This document shows positions 33,795 through 41,441 of a stretch of 41,441 nucleotides of DNA, in pieces. The notes beneath the pieces are model-generated. The model did not search any database and was not told the DNA's origin. It saw nothing but the letters and a program-made list of their open reading frames with translations. The translations under genes were made by a program, and so were the position numbers. Source of the stretch: Alphaproteobacteria bacterium. Its GTDB lineage: Bacteria > Pseudomonadota > Alphaproteobacteria > SP197. The stretch's first letter is position 1; every line of letters begins with the position of its first letter. The stretch spans positions 1 to 41,441 of the forward strand of contig JAJEHK010000328.1 of the NCBI GenBank assembly GCA_022823765.1. Reading direction: 5' to 3'.

Positions 33795-34193
33795 ATGACG
33801 CGACGTTTCGGTCCAGCTCCCGACGCCGAGGAGATTGCGGCGATCGCCAGTGATGCGATCGCCATGATTCCTGACAACCTGAAGGCCCGCATCGAAGGCA
33901 TCGCCATTCTCGTGACCGAGTTCCCCGAGGCCGAAGTCCTGGACTCACTTGGCATCGACAGCGAGTTCGGTCTCCTCGGTCTCTACCAGGGAATTTCCCT
34001 CGACCAGGCCTCCGGCCACGATGTGATGGACGACCTCAACCGCATCTATCTCTACCGGCGTCCGCTCCTCGATGCCTGGGCCGAAGGCGACGACTCCCTC
34101 GAGGATCTCGTGCACAACACGATCATCCACGAGATCGGCCACCACTTCGGGTTGTCGGACGACGACATGGAACGCCTCGAAAGCGAGGGATGA
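33795..34193 (+). CDS. Minimal zincin-type metallopeptidase
   Basis: The product of 132 residues is a short cytosolic member of the zincin_1 family. The zinc motif [14 protein letters not shown] near the C-terminus has the HExxH with a following Asp, and the central [10 protein letters not shown] and [10 protein letters not shown] segments are typical. There is no signal peptide. Its substrate is unknown, and some relatives may not be active proteases. It is divergent from phhB. The ATG at 33795 is the only start that fits family length. Confidence 0.85.
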   Translation: MTRRFGPAPDAEEIAAIASDAIAMIPDNLKARIEGIAILVTEFPEAEVLDSLGIDSEFGLLGLYQGISLDQASGHDVMDDLNRIYLYRRPLLDAWAEGDDSLEDLVHNTIIHEIGHHFGLSDDDMERLESEG

Positions 34194-34397
34194 TGCCGCC
34201 CCTTTCCGTTCACCCGGCTCAACGGGCAACTCCGACCCTTGCAGGGGTGTTGATGACCGGAACAGGTGGATGCCTTGGGTGGAGATGTCTAAAGTAACCT
34301 CGATCTGCCTTCGCACCAGGGATTCCGGACCGGTTGATGCAGCCGACGGGAACCGGTGGCCGTTCAGGAGAATGACTTCCGAATTCGACATGGTCAG

Positions 34398-34718
34398 ATG
34401 ACAGTGCCAGGTGTGAACCCACAATTGTCGATCCCGAAAGCGGAGCTCGCTTCCTTCTGCCGGCTACATGATATCCGTTGGCTTGCACTATTCGGTTCGG
34501 CACTGCGGACGGACTTTGGTCCCGACAGTGACATTGACGTGCTGGTCGAGTTCATGGAGGGACGATCACCAGGCCTGCTCGGCATCGCCGGACTGGAAAT
34601 CGAACTGTCCGCTCTGTTCGGCGGGCGGAAAGTGGACCTGCGAACGCCCCAGGATCTGAGCCGCTATTTCCGTCAGGATGTCCTTGACAAGGCAGTTGTC
34701 CAGTATGCACGACGATGA
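34398..34718 (+). CDS. mntA: MntA-type nucleotidyltransferase antitoxin
   Basis: The product of 106 residues has the minimal nucleotidyltransferase motif GS-x10-DxD as G33-S34 and D45/D47 ([20 protein letters not shown]), and the later VDLRT strand. In studied MntA/HepT pairs the antitoxin AMPylates the toxin's tyrosine. I chose ATG 34398, giving a normal length; a GTG at 34356 is in frame but adds unlike residues. It overlaps hepT by ATGA. GC content looks lower than in the flanking housekeeping genes, hinting at transfer. Confidence 0.87.
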   Translation: MTVPGVNPQLSIPKAELASFCRLHDIRWLALFGSALRTDFGPDSDIDVLVEFMEGRSPGLLGIAGLEIELSALFGGRKVDLRTPQDLSRYFRQDVLDKAVVQYARR

Positions 34719-35026
34719 CGCGATTCGATTGCGAAGCGCTGTCCTTCGTCCAACAACGGACGCGTACTGATCTGGACACGGACCGGCAGCTGGTCCTCTC
34801 ATTGGTGAAGGACATCGAGATCATCGGTGAAGCTGCAAACGGGATTGCGGAATCGACACGTCATTCCTTTCCGGACGTACCATGGAAACAGATCATCGGT
34901 ATGCGGCATCGGCTGGTTCATGCGTACTTTGACATCAACCTCGATATCCTCTGGAGAACGGCACGGGAAGAGCTGCCGATGTTGATTGCTCACCTTGAAT
35001 CGATAGTGTCAACGGGCACGGAGTAG
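34715..35026 (+). CDS. hepT: HepT-type HEPN ribonuclease toxin
   Basis: The product of 103 residues is an all-helical HEPN (DUF86) protein. The catalytic motif Rx4HxY is complete: R64, H69 and Y71 in [14 protein letters not shown]. The Tyr is the AMPylation target in known systems. [10 protein letters not shown] and [11 protein letters not shown] match the family closely. Together with mntA it forms a toxin-antitoxin module, with toxin second and starts coupled by ATGA. The 244 bp after it (35027-35270) contain nothing I recognise. Confidence 0.88.
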   Translation: MTRFDCEALSFVQQRTRTDLDTDRQLVLSLVKDIEIIGEAANGIAESTRHSFPDVPWKQIIGMRHRLVHAYFDINLDILWRTAREELPMLIAHLESIVSTGTE

Positions 35027-35270
35027 TGGCCCTGCGGGAACATTCAGCCATATGTCCAGTCGTGACAGTTCAGGACAAATCAGGTGTTCCGCGTCTTGAT
35101 CCCCAAGGTCCCCTTTTTGCCTTCCTTGGTTGCGCAGTTTTGTGCCCTAAGAGCCTCCGGGCTGGATCGATGGTGGAGCGGTCGATTGTCGCCTCTGAAC
35201 CTGTGTCGGGTATGGCAGAAAGACTGCACCGCCCTGCCAGTACATGAGTGGGCCGCAGCGCGCGGCTGAT

Positions 35271-36641
35271 TCAAAAGGCATCCTCGGCGCGCAGCATGCG
35301 GACCGCATCACGGACCGCTTCCACCGTCACGTCGACATCGGAACTCTCCATGACGCCCGACACGTAGCCGCCGGGCGTTCCCCCCATGGTGACGCCGCCC
35401 AGCATCATGGCGAGATCGAACCGTGTGGCGAGGGGTTTCGGCAGGTGCAGCAGGTCGTCGGGCGACACGCTGGAACCGTCGAAGGAGCCCGGCACCACGT
35501 CGAGGCGCCGGGGATTGAGAAAGATGTGGAAGGACGAATGGGTTCCATAGGCGGCCCATGAGACACCGGCCTCGCTGACGACGCGGTTGATGCCGTCCCG
35601 GAGTGCGGCTGCCGAGGCGCTGGCACGCGCGCAGATGGTGCCGTCGGCGATCTGGCCCAGGGCGGCGATGCCTGCTGCGGCCGACAGAGGATTGGCGTTG
35701 AAGGTGCCGAAGTGATCGACCTTGATGCGGCCATCCCGTCGTGTGGCCTCGAAATCGAGCATGTCCATGACGTCCCGGCGCCCGGCCACAGCGCCGCCGG
35801 GAAGGCCGCCAGCCAGGATCTTTGCCAGGGCCGTGAGATCGGGCGTGATCCCGAGCGCCTTCTGGGCACCGCCCGGTGAGACGCGAAATCCGGTCACCAC
35901 TTCATCGAGGATAAGGAGCGCTCCGTGACGTTCCGTCTCGTCACGCAGGAGCCGGACGAAATCCGGATCGACCGGAACCCGGCTGAACGTGGCGCCCGTC
36001 GGTTCGATGATGGCAGCGGCGATGTCGTCGTGGGTTCGGAACGCCTCCCGCAGCGCGGTGTGATCACCGGCCTCGACGACGACGAGATCCTCCTCGATTC
36101 CCGGGACGACGCCCGCTGCATTGGCGCCGCCGCTCGAGACCCGGGCCGAGGCGACATGGTCGTGCCAGCCATGAAAATGATGGGTGAAGCGGAGTATCTT
36201 GCGCCTGCCCGTGAACGCGCGGGCGAGGCGCAGGCACATCAGGGTTGCCTCGGTGCCCGAGGAGACGAACCGCACGCGTTCCGCCGAGGGCACGAGGTCG
36301 CAGACCAGGCGGCCCCAGCGCACTTCCGCCCTGTGACCTGCGCCAAAATGGGTGCCCTCGCCAACGGCCTGCCTCACCGCCTCGACGACAGCCGGATTGC
36401 CGTGTCCAAGGATGAGCGAGCCGTGGCCACCAAAGAAGTCGACATACTCGTTGCCGTCAACATCCCACTTGCGGCTCCCCCGGGCATGATCGACGTAGAG
36501 TCCGTATGGCTCCCGGTACCGGGAATCGTGCGTCACGCCACTGGGAAAGATCCCGCCGGCCTCGCCCGCGAGTTCGCGTGAGCCCCTGGTTTTCTCGAGC
36601 CAGGAGGCGACAATCGGTGAATTGGTCTGCATGTCGGGCAT
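35271..36641 (-). CDS. Class III aminotransferase, glutamate-1-semialdehyde aminomutase-like
   Basis: The product of 456 residues is a PLP enzyme of fold type I. FPSGVTHDSR and DVDGNEYVDFFGGHGSLILGH open the fold. The phosphate-binding SSGTEATLMCLRLARA, D246 in LILDEVVTGFR and the Schiff-base lysine K274 in ALAKILAGG are all present. It is longer than HemL (about 425-430) and the match around K274 is imperfect, so a substrate other than glutamate semialdehyde is likely. The start is uncertain (36641 or 36632), with no strong ribosome site. It stands alone beside the accessory region. Confidence 0.83.
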   Translation of the reverse strand: MPDMQTNSPIVASWLEKTRGSRELAGEAGGIFPSGVTHDSRYREPYGLYVDHARGSRKWDVDGNEYVDFFGGHGSLILGHGNPAVVEAVRQAVGEGTHFGAGHRAEVRWGRLVCDLVPSAERVRFVSSGTEATLMCLRLARAFTGRRKILRFTHHFHGWHDHVASARVSSGGANAAGVVPGIEEDLVVVEAGDHTALREAFRTHDDIAAAIIEPTGATFSRVPVDPDFVRLLRDETERHGALLILDEVVTGFRVSPGGAQKALGITPDLTALAKILAGGLPGGAVAGRRDVMDMLDFEATRRDGRIKVDHFGTFNANPLSAAAGIAALGQIADGTICARASASAAALRDGINRVVSEAGVSWAAYGTHSSFHIFLNPRRLDVVPGSFDGSSVSPDDLLHLPKPLATRFDLAMMLGGVTMGGTPGGYVSGVMESSDVDVTVEAVRDAVRMLRAEDAF

Positions 36642-36770
36642 CGGGTTCACACGTCTCTGATCCCGGTCATGGTATCGCCAGGCCGGCACCCATAGAACAC
36701 CTCATGGCGGATTTCAGCTCCTTGTCAGCGGCCACGACTGGCTTCTTCAAAACGGTGCCATCGCAAACGT

Positions 36771-36883
36771 CATGACCGAGAGGATCGGAGCAGTGGTTCA
36801 CAGCTCCGGCAGAACAACAACCTGACGTCCGGACTATTTGTTGTGTGTGGCCGATCGCCTTGGCACAGGACCGCGATATGCCG
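36771..36883 (+). repeat. Repeat copy 1 of a structured non-coding element flanking vapBC
   Basis: This stretch aligns without gaps to 37836-37948: by eye 52 of 73 bases match over 36811-36883, and about 75 of 113 over the full length. Conserved blocks are AGAACAACA, TGTGTGGCCG, GCACAGG and TGCCG. GGCA/TGCC (36862-36865 with 36879-36882) keeps a stem at the position of the longer one in copy 2. No gene overlaps it. It probably belongs to a decayed mobile element. Confidence 0.6.
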
Positions 36884-37012
36884 CTTGTCGTCATGGTCAC
36901 CGCAGAACCCGTGGAGTGGATACCGGCCATGTTGATGAGCATGAGGCCCTGACGTGCATGCGCTCGTCAACGACACCATGAACTGATTGATGTGCCTCCG
37001 TCATGTCATCAC

Positions 37013-37062
37013 ACTTGTCACACCACCTCTCATGATGTATCTTACTCTCGACTTACTTGTCA
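37013..37062 (+). promoter_or_regulatory. vapBC promoter with ACTTGTCA direct repeat (possible operator)
   Basis: TTGTCA (37015-37020) and TATCTT (37038-37043) are 17 bp apart and make a good sigma-70 promoter for vapB. ACTTGTCA occurs at 37013-37020 and again at 37055-37062, 42 bp apart (four helical turns), bracketing the promoter. AbrB-type antitoxins bind their own promoters, so these may be operator half-sites. Confidence 0.5.
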
Positions 37063-37081
37063 GTGGTCCGAGGAGATTAAC

Positions 37082-37357
37082 ATGGCTGTGCTTGACAAGC
37101 TCACCACCACCGTCTCGACGAAGGGTCAGGTCATTCTGCCCAAGGCGGTCCGCCAAGCGCTCCGCTGGCACGCCGGAACCCGACTGACGGTCGAGAACAC
37201 CGCCGACGGTGTGCTGCTCAGGCCCGAGCCCGCGTTTGCTGCAACCCGACCTGAGGATGTCTTCGGATGCTTGGCCGGCGATGTTGTCCCCAGATCCCTC
37301 GCTGACATGGAGGCGGGTATTCTGGAAGAGGCACGGCGTCGCCATGCGCGCAGTTGA
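37082..37357 (+). CDS. vapB: AbrB/SpoVT-type antitoxin (VapB)
   Basis: The product of 91 residues has the swapped-hairpin AbrB DNA-binding fold at its N-terminus (TVSTKGQVILPKAVRQAL, then GTRLTVENTADGVLLRP) and a C-terminal toxin-binding region with LADMEAGILEEARRR. A clean GAGGAG lies ahead of the ATG. The stop lies 14 bp inside vapC, so the pair is co-translated. It neutralises the PIN toxin and most likely represses its own promoter. Confidence 0.92.
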   Translation: MAVLDKLTTTVSTKGQVILPKAVRQALRWHAGTRLTVENTADGVLLRPEPAFAATRPEDVFGCLAGDVVPRSLADMEAGILEEARRRHARS

Positions 37358-37730
37358 TACCAACGTCGTTGTCAGATACCTGACCGGCGACGATCCTGAC
37401 CAGGCTGCCAGAGCGAGAGCGGCAATCGGTGCGGGAGATATCTTTGTGAGTACGACCGTCCTGCTCGAGAGTGAGTGGGTACTGCGCAGTGTCTACGGAT
37501 TCGACGGTAGGAAGGTCGCAGCGGCTCTGCGCGCCTTCTTGGGGCTTCCGGGTGTTACGGTTGAGAGCCCAGTTCTTCTGGCCGAAGCCCTTGCCAGAAC
37601 TGAAACCGGAATGGACTTCGCTGATGCGCTTCACCTCGGCGCAGCCGCCCATTGCGAGACAATTCTCACGTTCGACCGCAAGTTCATCGAGTCCGCAAGC
37701 GGTTTGTCCGTCAGGGTATCGGAACCCTGA
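37344..37730 (+). CDS. vapC: PIN-domain ribonuclease toxin (VapC)
   Basis: The product of 128 residues has the PIN acidic residues D5 (AVDTNVVVRYL), E44 (LLESEWVL), D94 (DFADALHLG) and D111 (TFDRKF), which bind Mg and cut RNA. The full-length family fold is kept, so the toxin appears intact. The ATG at 37344 overlaps vapB. The pair lies between two copies of a diverged repeat. Confidence 0.92.
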   Translation: MRAVDTNVVVRYLTGDDPDQAARARAAIGAGDIFVSTTVLLESEWVLRSVYGFDGRKVAAALRAFLGLPGVTVESPVLLAEALARTETGMDFADALHLGAAAHCETILTFDRKFIESASGLSVRVSEP

Positions 37731-37835
37731 GTCCCGTTCGGTCTGCCGAAACGCCCGAGCCGCATTCGACAAGTTGACATCCCGATTGACACGTCACATG
37801 TCGTGCGCCCGTGTCTTCCGTGATCAACACCACGT

Positions 37836-37948
37836 CATGATCGGGCGGGATGGGGCCGCGGCCCACGGTGGCCGTAGAACAACAGCCCGACCTTCGGGCT
37901 GCTCATCATGTGTGGCCGGTCGGGGTAGCACAGGGTGGCGGTGTGCCG
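37836..37948 (+). repeat. Repeat copy 2 of the structured non-coding element
   Basis: Same orientation as copy 1 at 36771-36883. It contains a 7-bp hairpin AGCCCGA/TCGGGCT (37884-37890 with 37894-37900). A nested hairpin follows, GGTCG + GCACA pairing with TGTGC + CGACC (37918-37922 and 37928-37932 with 37942-37951). It lies 49 bp before the possible transposase start at 37997. Size and position resemble the non-coding end of IS110-type elements, which encodes a guide (bridge/seek) RNA; this comparison is from memory, not a search. Confidence 0.55.
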
Positions 37949-37996
37949 ACCTTCGGAAACCATGAGAGATCCCGGGGCGATGGGGATCGTCGCGAT

Positions 37997-38069
37997 ATGG
38001 AAGTGGTTGCTGGTAGGGATGTGTCCCAGACCCTTGTGGGCGTTGACATCCGCCGCTTGAGGTATCGAG
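37997..38069 (+). pseudogene. Possible N-terminal remnant of an IS110-type transposase
   Basis: An ATG opens MEVVAGRDVSQTLVGVDI, which recalls the VAGIDVSK start of IS110 (DEDD) transposases, including the first catalytic Asp (D8). Likeness stops after about 12 residues and the frame then runs into the end of thpR on the other strand. Treated as a short relic. Confidence is low because the match is short. Confidence 0.28.
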
Positions 38070-38612
38070 TCAGGGGTACAGCAGATACTCCTGGATCATG
38101 CGGTAATGGGAACCGTCGCTGCGCCGATGGCTCTCGTGAAGGGCGAAGGAGCGGATCTCGAATGGCGGAGATTCAAGCAGGTTGTTGGCGGCCACGAAGT
38201 CACCGACGTGGCGGGGCGAGGCGCCCTTGAGACGGGCGAGGGTGATGTGAGGATGGTACTTGCGTTCCCGCGGCGGAACGCGCAGCTGCGCCAGCAGGCC
38301 TTCCACCCTGTGGTGCAGCGCCACCAGGTCGTCGTGCGGACGGACTCCGGCATAGAGAAGGCGGGGATCGCGCCGCTTGCCGAAGAAGCCGACCCCCGAC
38401 ACGCAGAGCGTGAACGCAGGATGACTGACAGTGGCAAGGGACTCGCAGATCTCGTCGGCCAGCATGGCTTCGATCTCGCCCAGGTAGCGCAGCGTGATGT
38501 GCATGTTCTCTGCCGGCACCTGCCGCCCGCCCGGGATTCCGCCACCCAGTGCCGCCAGTCTTTCGGCAATGGTCGAAGGCACAGAGACGGCAATGAAGAG
38601 AGGCGGCGTCAT
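38070..38612 (-). CDS. thpR: RNA 2',3'-cyclic phosphodiesterase (ThpR/LigT family)
   Basis: The product of 180 residues has the two HxTx motifs of the 2H phosphoesterase fold: H38/T40 in MHITLRYLG and H122/T124 in HPHITLARL. It opens 2',3'-cyclic phosphates on RNA; a reversible 2'-5' ligase activity is known in relatives. The ATG at 38612 overlaps the tesA stop (ATGA), so it is the second gene of that unit. Confidence 0.93.
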   Translation of the reverse strand: MTPPLFIAVSVPSTIAERLAALGGGIPGGRQVPAENMHITLRYLGEIEAMLADEICESLATVSHPAFTLCVSGVGFFGKRRDPRLLYAGVRPHDDLVALHHRVEGLLAQLRVPPRERKYHPHITLARLKGASPRHVGDFVAANNLLESPPFEIRSFALHESHRRSDGSHYRMIQEYLLYP

Positions 38613-39241
38613 GGTCCGGCAGTTGCACGTTCGAGAAGCCGGATTACATATGGCACCATTCTCTCGACAATCACCTCAACGCCCCGGGCGTTGGGGTGGA
38701 TGCCGTCATCCTGGTTGAGTGACGGGACCATCGCCACACCATCGAGGAAGAACGGATAGAGAATGACTCCATGCTGATCGGCGAGTTCAGGGTAGATGGC
38801 ATCGAAGGCGGCGACGTAGTCGGCGCCGAGGTTGCGCGGTGCGGCCATGCCGGCCAGCAGCACCGGAATGTTCCGCTGTCCGAGAACCGAGAGGATGTGG
38901 TCGAGGTTTGCCCGGCTGACGCCCGGATCGATACCCCTCAGGGCATCGTTGGAGCCCAGGGCCACGATCGCCGCGTCCGCACCGCCGGCAAGGGCCCATT
39001 CCAGGCGTGCCAGCCCACCGGTCGTGGTGTCTCCGGACACACCCGCATCGATGAACCGGACGTCTCGTTCCAGCAGGTCCAGGGCGGCGCCGAGACGGGC
39101 GACAAAGCCGTCGGCGGCGGGAAGGCCGTAGCCCGCCGTCAGACTGTCGCCGAGCGCCAGGATACGGATTTCGGCACTTGTCGCGGGGGCGCTCGCCAGG
39201 AGGCCCGCGACCAGAATCACCATGCGGCCAACGTGTCTCAT
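38609..39241 (-). CDS. tesA: SGNH-hydrolase type esterase/lysophospholipase (TesA/arylesterase)
   Basis: The product of 210 residues has a signal peptide (to about residue 23, PATSA-EI) and the four SGNH blocks: S33 in GDSLTAGYG, G70 in GVSGDTTTGG, N98 in LGSNDALRG, and D179/H182 in DDGIHPNARG. It is a periplasmic esterase or thioesterase. It is divergent from ybbA with only 5 bp between start codons, the same neighbourhood as tesA-ybbA-ybbP in E. coli. An internal ATG at 39223 is an alternative start that would give a shorter signal peptide. Confidence 0.92.
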   Translation of the reverse strand: MRHVGRMVILVAGLLASAPATSAEIRILALGDSLTAGYGLPAADGFVARLGAALDLLERDVRFIDAGVSGDTTTGGLARLEWALAGGADAAIVALGSNDALRGIDPGVSRANLDHILSVLGQRNIPVLLAGMAAPRNLGADYVAAFDAIYPELADQHGVILYPFFLDGVAMVPSLNQDDGIHPNARGVEVIVERMVPYVIRLLERATAGP

Positions 39242-39246
39242 CCGCG

Positions 39247-39920
<674 letters not shown>

Positions 39921-39924
<4 letters not shown>

Positions 39925-41441
39925 TCACCCTGGCCTGGACCATCGCCCGGCGAAATCTCAAAGGCGGCAGGAGGAGGTTCCTTCTGGCCGTCTTCGCCCT
40001 TGCTCTCGGGGTGACGACCATTGCGGGCGTCGGCAGTTTCGGCGCTGGGCTCGTGGAGAGCCTGCGCGAGAACGGGCGTGTCATCCTGGGCGGCGACATT
40101 GCGTTGCGCACGACGTTCACACCGCCAGACGAAGTTGAGATCCGGTGGCTGGAAGCGCGTGGCGCGCTGTCGCGGTCAGCCGATCTCTTCGCCATGGCGC
40201 GACCATCGGAAGGCGAACCTCTTCTGGTGAACCTGCGGGCCGTCGATGACAGCTGGCCACTCTACGGCGAGGCGCTCATCGATCCCCCGAACCCGCTCGA
40301 CCATGCCCTTGCGGAGGGCGCCATCGTCGACAGGGATTTTCTCGAGAACACCGGCCTTGACGTCGGCTCGTCGTTTTCCCTGGGGGAGACTGAGGTTCCC
40401 ATCGTGGCAACCCTTGTCGACGAGCCTGATAGGGCGAGTGCTCCCTTCCGTCTCGGCCCACGGGTCATCCTGTCGCTGGACCGGCTGGATGCTGCGGGTA
40501 TCGCCGGCACGGGCAGCCTCGTGCGTCACCTCGTGCGCATCAGGCTCGATGATGTCGGCAATGTGTCCGGGATCATCGCCGACCTGCGGCAGACCTTTCC
40601 GGACGCGACCTGGCGCATACGCAGTGCCGATGACGCCAATCCGTCGCTGCGCCGGTTTCTCGAGCGTCTTTCCCTCTTCATTACCCTGGTCGGCCTGACG
40701 GCCCTCCTGATCGGGGGTATCGGCATGTCCAGTGCCGTCACCACCTATCTCGCGCGCCAGGTGCCGGCTATCGCCACCCTGAAGTCCCTGGGCGCCTCGC
40801 AGAGGCTGGTTCTCACGAGCTATCTCCTCGAGATCGCCATCATGGCCGGATTCGGCATCGCCGCCGGGTTGATCGCGGGGGCTGTCCTTCCGGTCCTGGC
40901 AGCCGGACTGGCGGGCGAGGCGCTGCCCGTCTCCATCGCTGCGGACATACACCCAGGACCACTTCTCATTGCCGCGGCCTGCGGCATCCTCATCACACTG
41001 GTCTTCGCATTGCCACCACTCCTTCGCACGAGGGAAATCTCTCCGGCCAGTCTGTTTCGTGTCACCGGGCTTCCAGGCACGCCGCTCCGCCCGCGCGACA
41101 GGCTGATGATCGTTCTCCTGGCTGCCGCCGTGGTGGCAATTGCCATCATTGCCGGCAACGAGCGTCTCTTCGCTGCCCTCTTTTGTGCCGCCATCCTTGC
41201 CGTTCTCGTGCTGTTCCGTCTTGTCGGCCAGGGACTGTCCCGACTGGCGCGATTCGCCGGCAGGCCGCGCCTTGTGGCCTTGCGTCTGGCACTCGCCAAT
41301 CTCCATCGTCCGGGAGCGGGGACGGTTCCGGTGTCCGTGGCGCTCGGAACCGGGCTTGCCGTTCTCGCGGTCATCGCCGGTGTCGAGGCGAATCTTGCGA
41401 GAGAGCTCGAGGTCGCCTCCTCCCGCAAGGTTCCGGCCTTC
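39921..41441 (+). CDS. ybbP: YbbP-like FtsX-domain ABC permease, N-terminal 507 residues
   Basis: The gene runs off the window; the frame is open to the last base. The first helix is LAVFALALGVTTIAGVG after an arginine-rich start (ARRNLKGGRRR). A large periplasmic domain follows (about 45-245). Then come the FtsX helices with LFITLVGLTALLIGGIGMSSAV, the coupling segment QVPAIATLKSLGAS, and later helices with LLEIAIMAGFGIAAG. The second half of the duplicated fold is starting at the edge. Family members are about 800 residues. The GTG start overlaps the ybbA stop. Confidence 0.9.

Noticed and set aside
34372-34401. Nine-codon leader with AGGAG before mntA
   Set aside because: The AGGAG is only 1 nt from the ATG, too close for a normal ribosome site; mentioned only as part of the 38-codon frame.
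35271-36641. Annotation as hemL
   Set aside because: Length and active-site surroundings differ from true glutamate-1-semialdehyde aminomutases, so the symbol was withheld.
36667-36942. 91-residue minus-strand frame across repeat copy 1
   Set aside because: No family likeness, no ribosome site, and it crosses the non-coding repeat.
37774-37791. Two TTGACA boxes 12 bp apart downstream of vapC
   Set aside because: No acceptable -10 box at the right distance from either.

Overview
The window is about 41 kb of GC-rich chromosomal DNA, most likely from an alphaproteobacterium. The evidence for this is an IalB-family protein, a GTG-started rpmH in an rpmH-rnpA-yidD-yidC cluster, an aacS-type acetoacetyl-CoA synthetase, and heavy use of 4-base start/stop overlaps (ATGA or GTGA). 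The order and genus cannot be read from the sequence. No tRNA, rRNA or CRISPR array was seen.

Layout: the 3' end of dapD (1-277) meets a tightly overlapping minus-strand operon for valine and branched acyl-CoA breakdown: acyl-CoA dehydrogenase, 3-hydroxyisobutyryl-CoA hydrolase, 3-hydroxyisobutyrate dehydrogenase and enoyl-CoA hydratase (285-4138). A PiT phosphate transporter is translationally coupled to a GPP34 (GOLPH3-like) protein (4336-6284).

The most unusual part is 6.6-16.8 kb on the plus strand. A structured leader precedes a ZnuA-like metal-binding protein. Next come a giant fusion of an SO_0444/ArsP-type metal permease with an HflK-like SPFH (band 7) domain, then separate HflC-like and HflK-like proteins, a type-1 periplasmic binding protein without LivHMGF partners, a small three-helix membrane protein, the ZnuC ATPase and ZnuB permease, and a Cu/Zn superoxide dismutase with an altered zinc site. 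I read this as one metal-homeostasis locus built around an SPFH membrane scaffold that lacks FtsH. It is the best candidate here for an undescribed system.

From 16.9 to 34.2 kb the content is mostly housekeeping: an amidase, the rpmH-rnpA-yidD-yidC cluster, a TVP38 membrane protein coupled to a flavin disulfide oxidoreductase, yggT, a choline-dehydrogenase-like GMC oxidoreductase, a DUF2059 protein, folD, and an ialB-rlmN-rid-argG run. The rid gene encodes three tandem Rid domains in one chain. Then come phhB-aacS and a minimal zincin.

From 34.2 to 38.1 kb there is a small accessory region. It holds a MntA/HepT toxin-antitoxin pair, a class III aminotransferase, and a VapBC pair lying between two diverged copies of a structured repeat of at least 113 nt. 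The second copy leads into a possible IS110-type transposase start. The window ends with thpR-tesA, divergent from the ybbA-ybbP lipoprotein/ABC exporter-like pair, with ybbP cut by the window edge.
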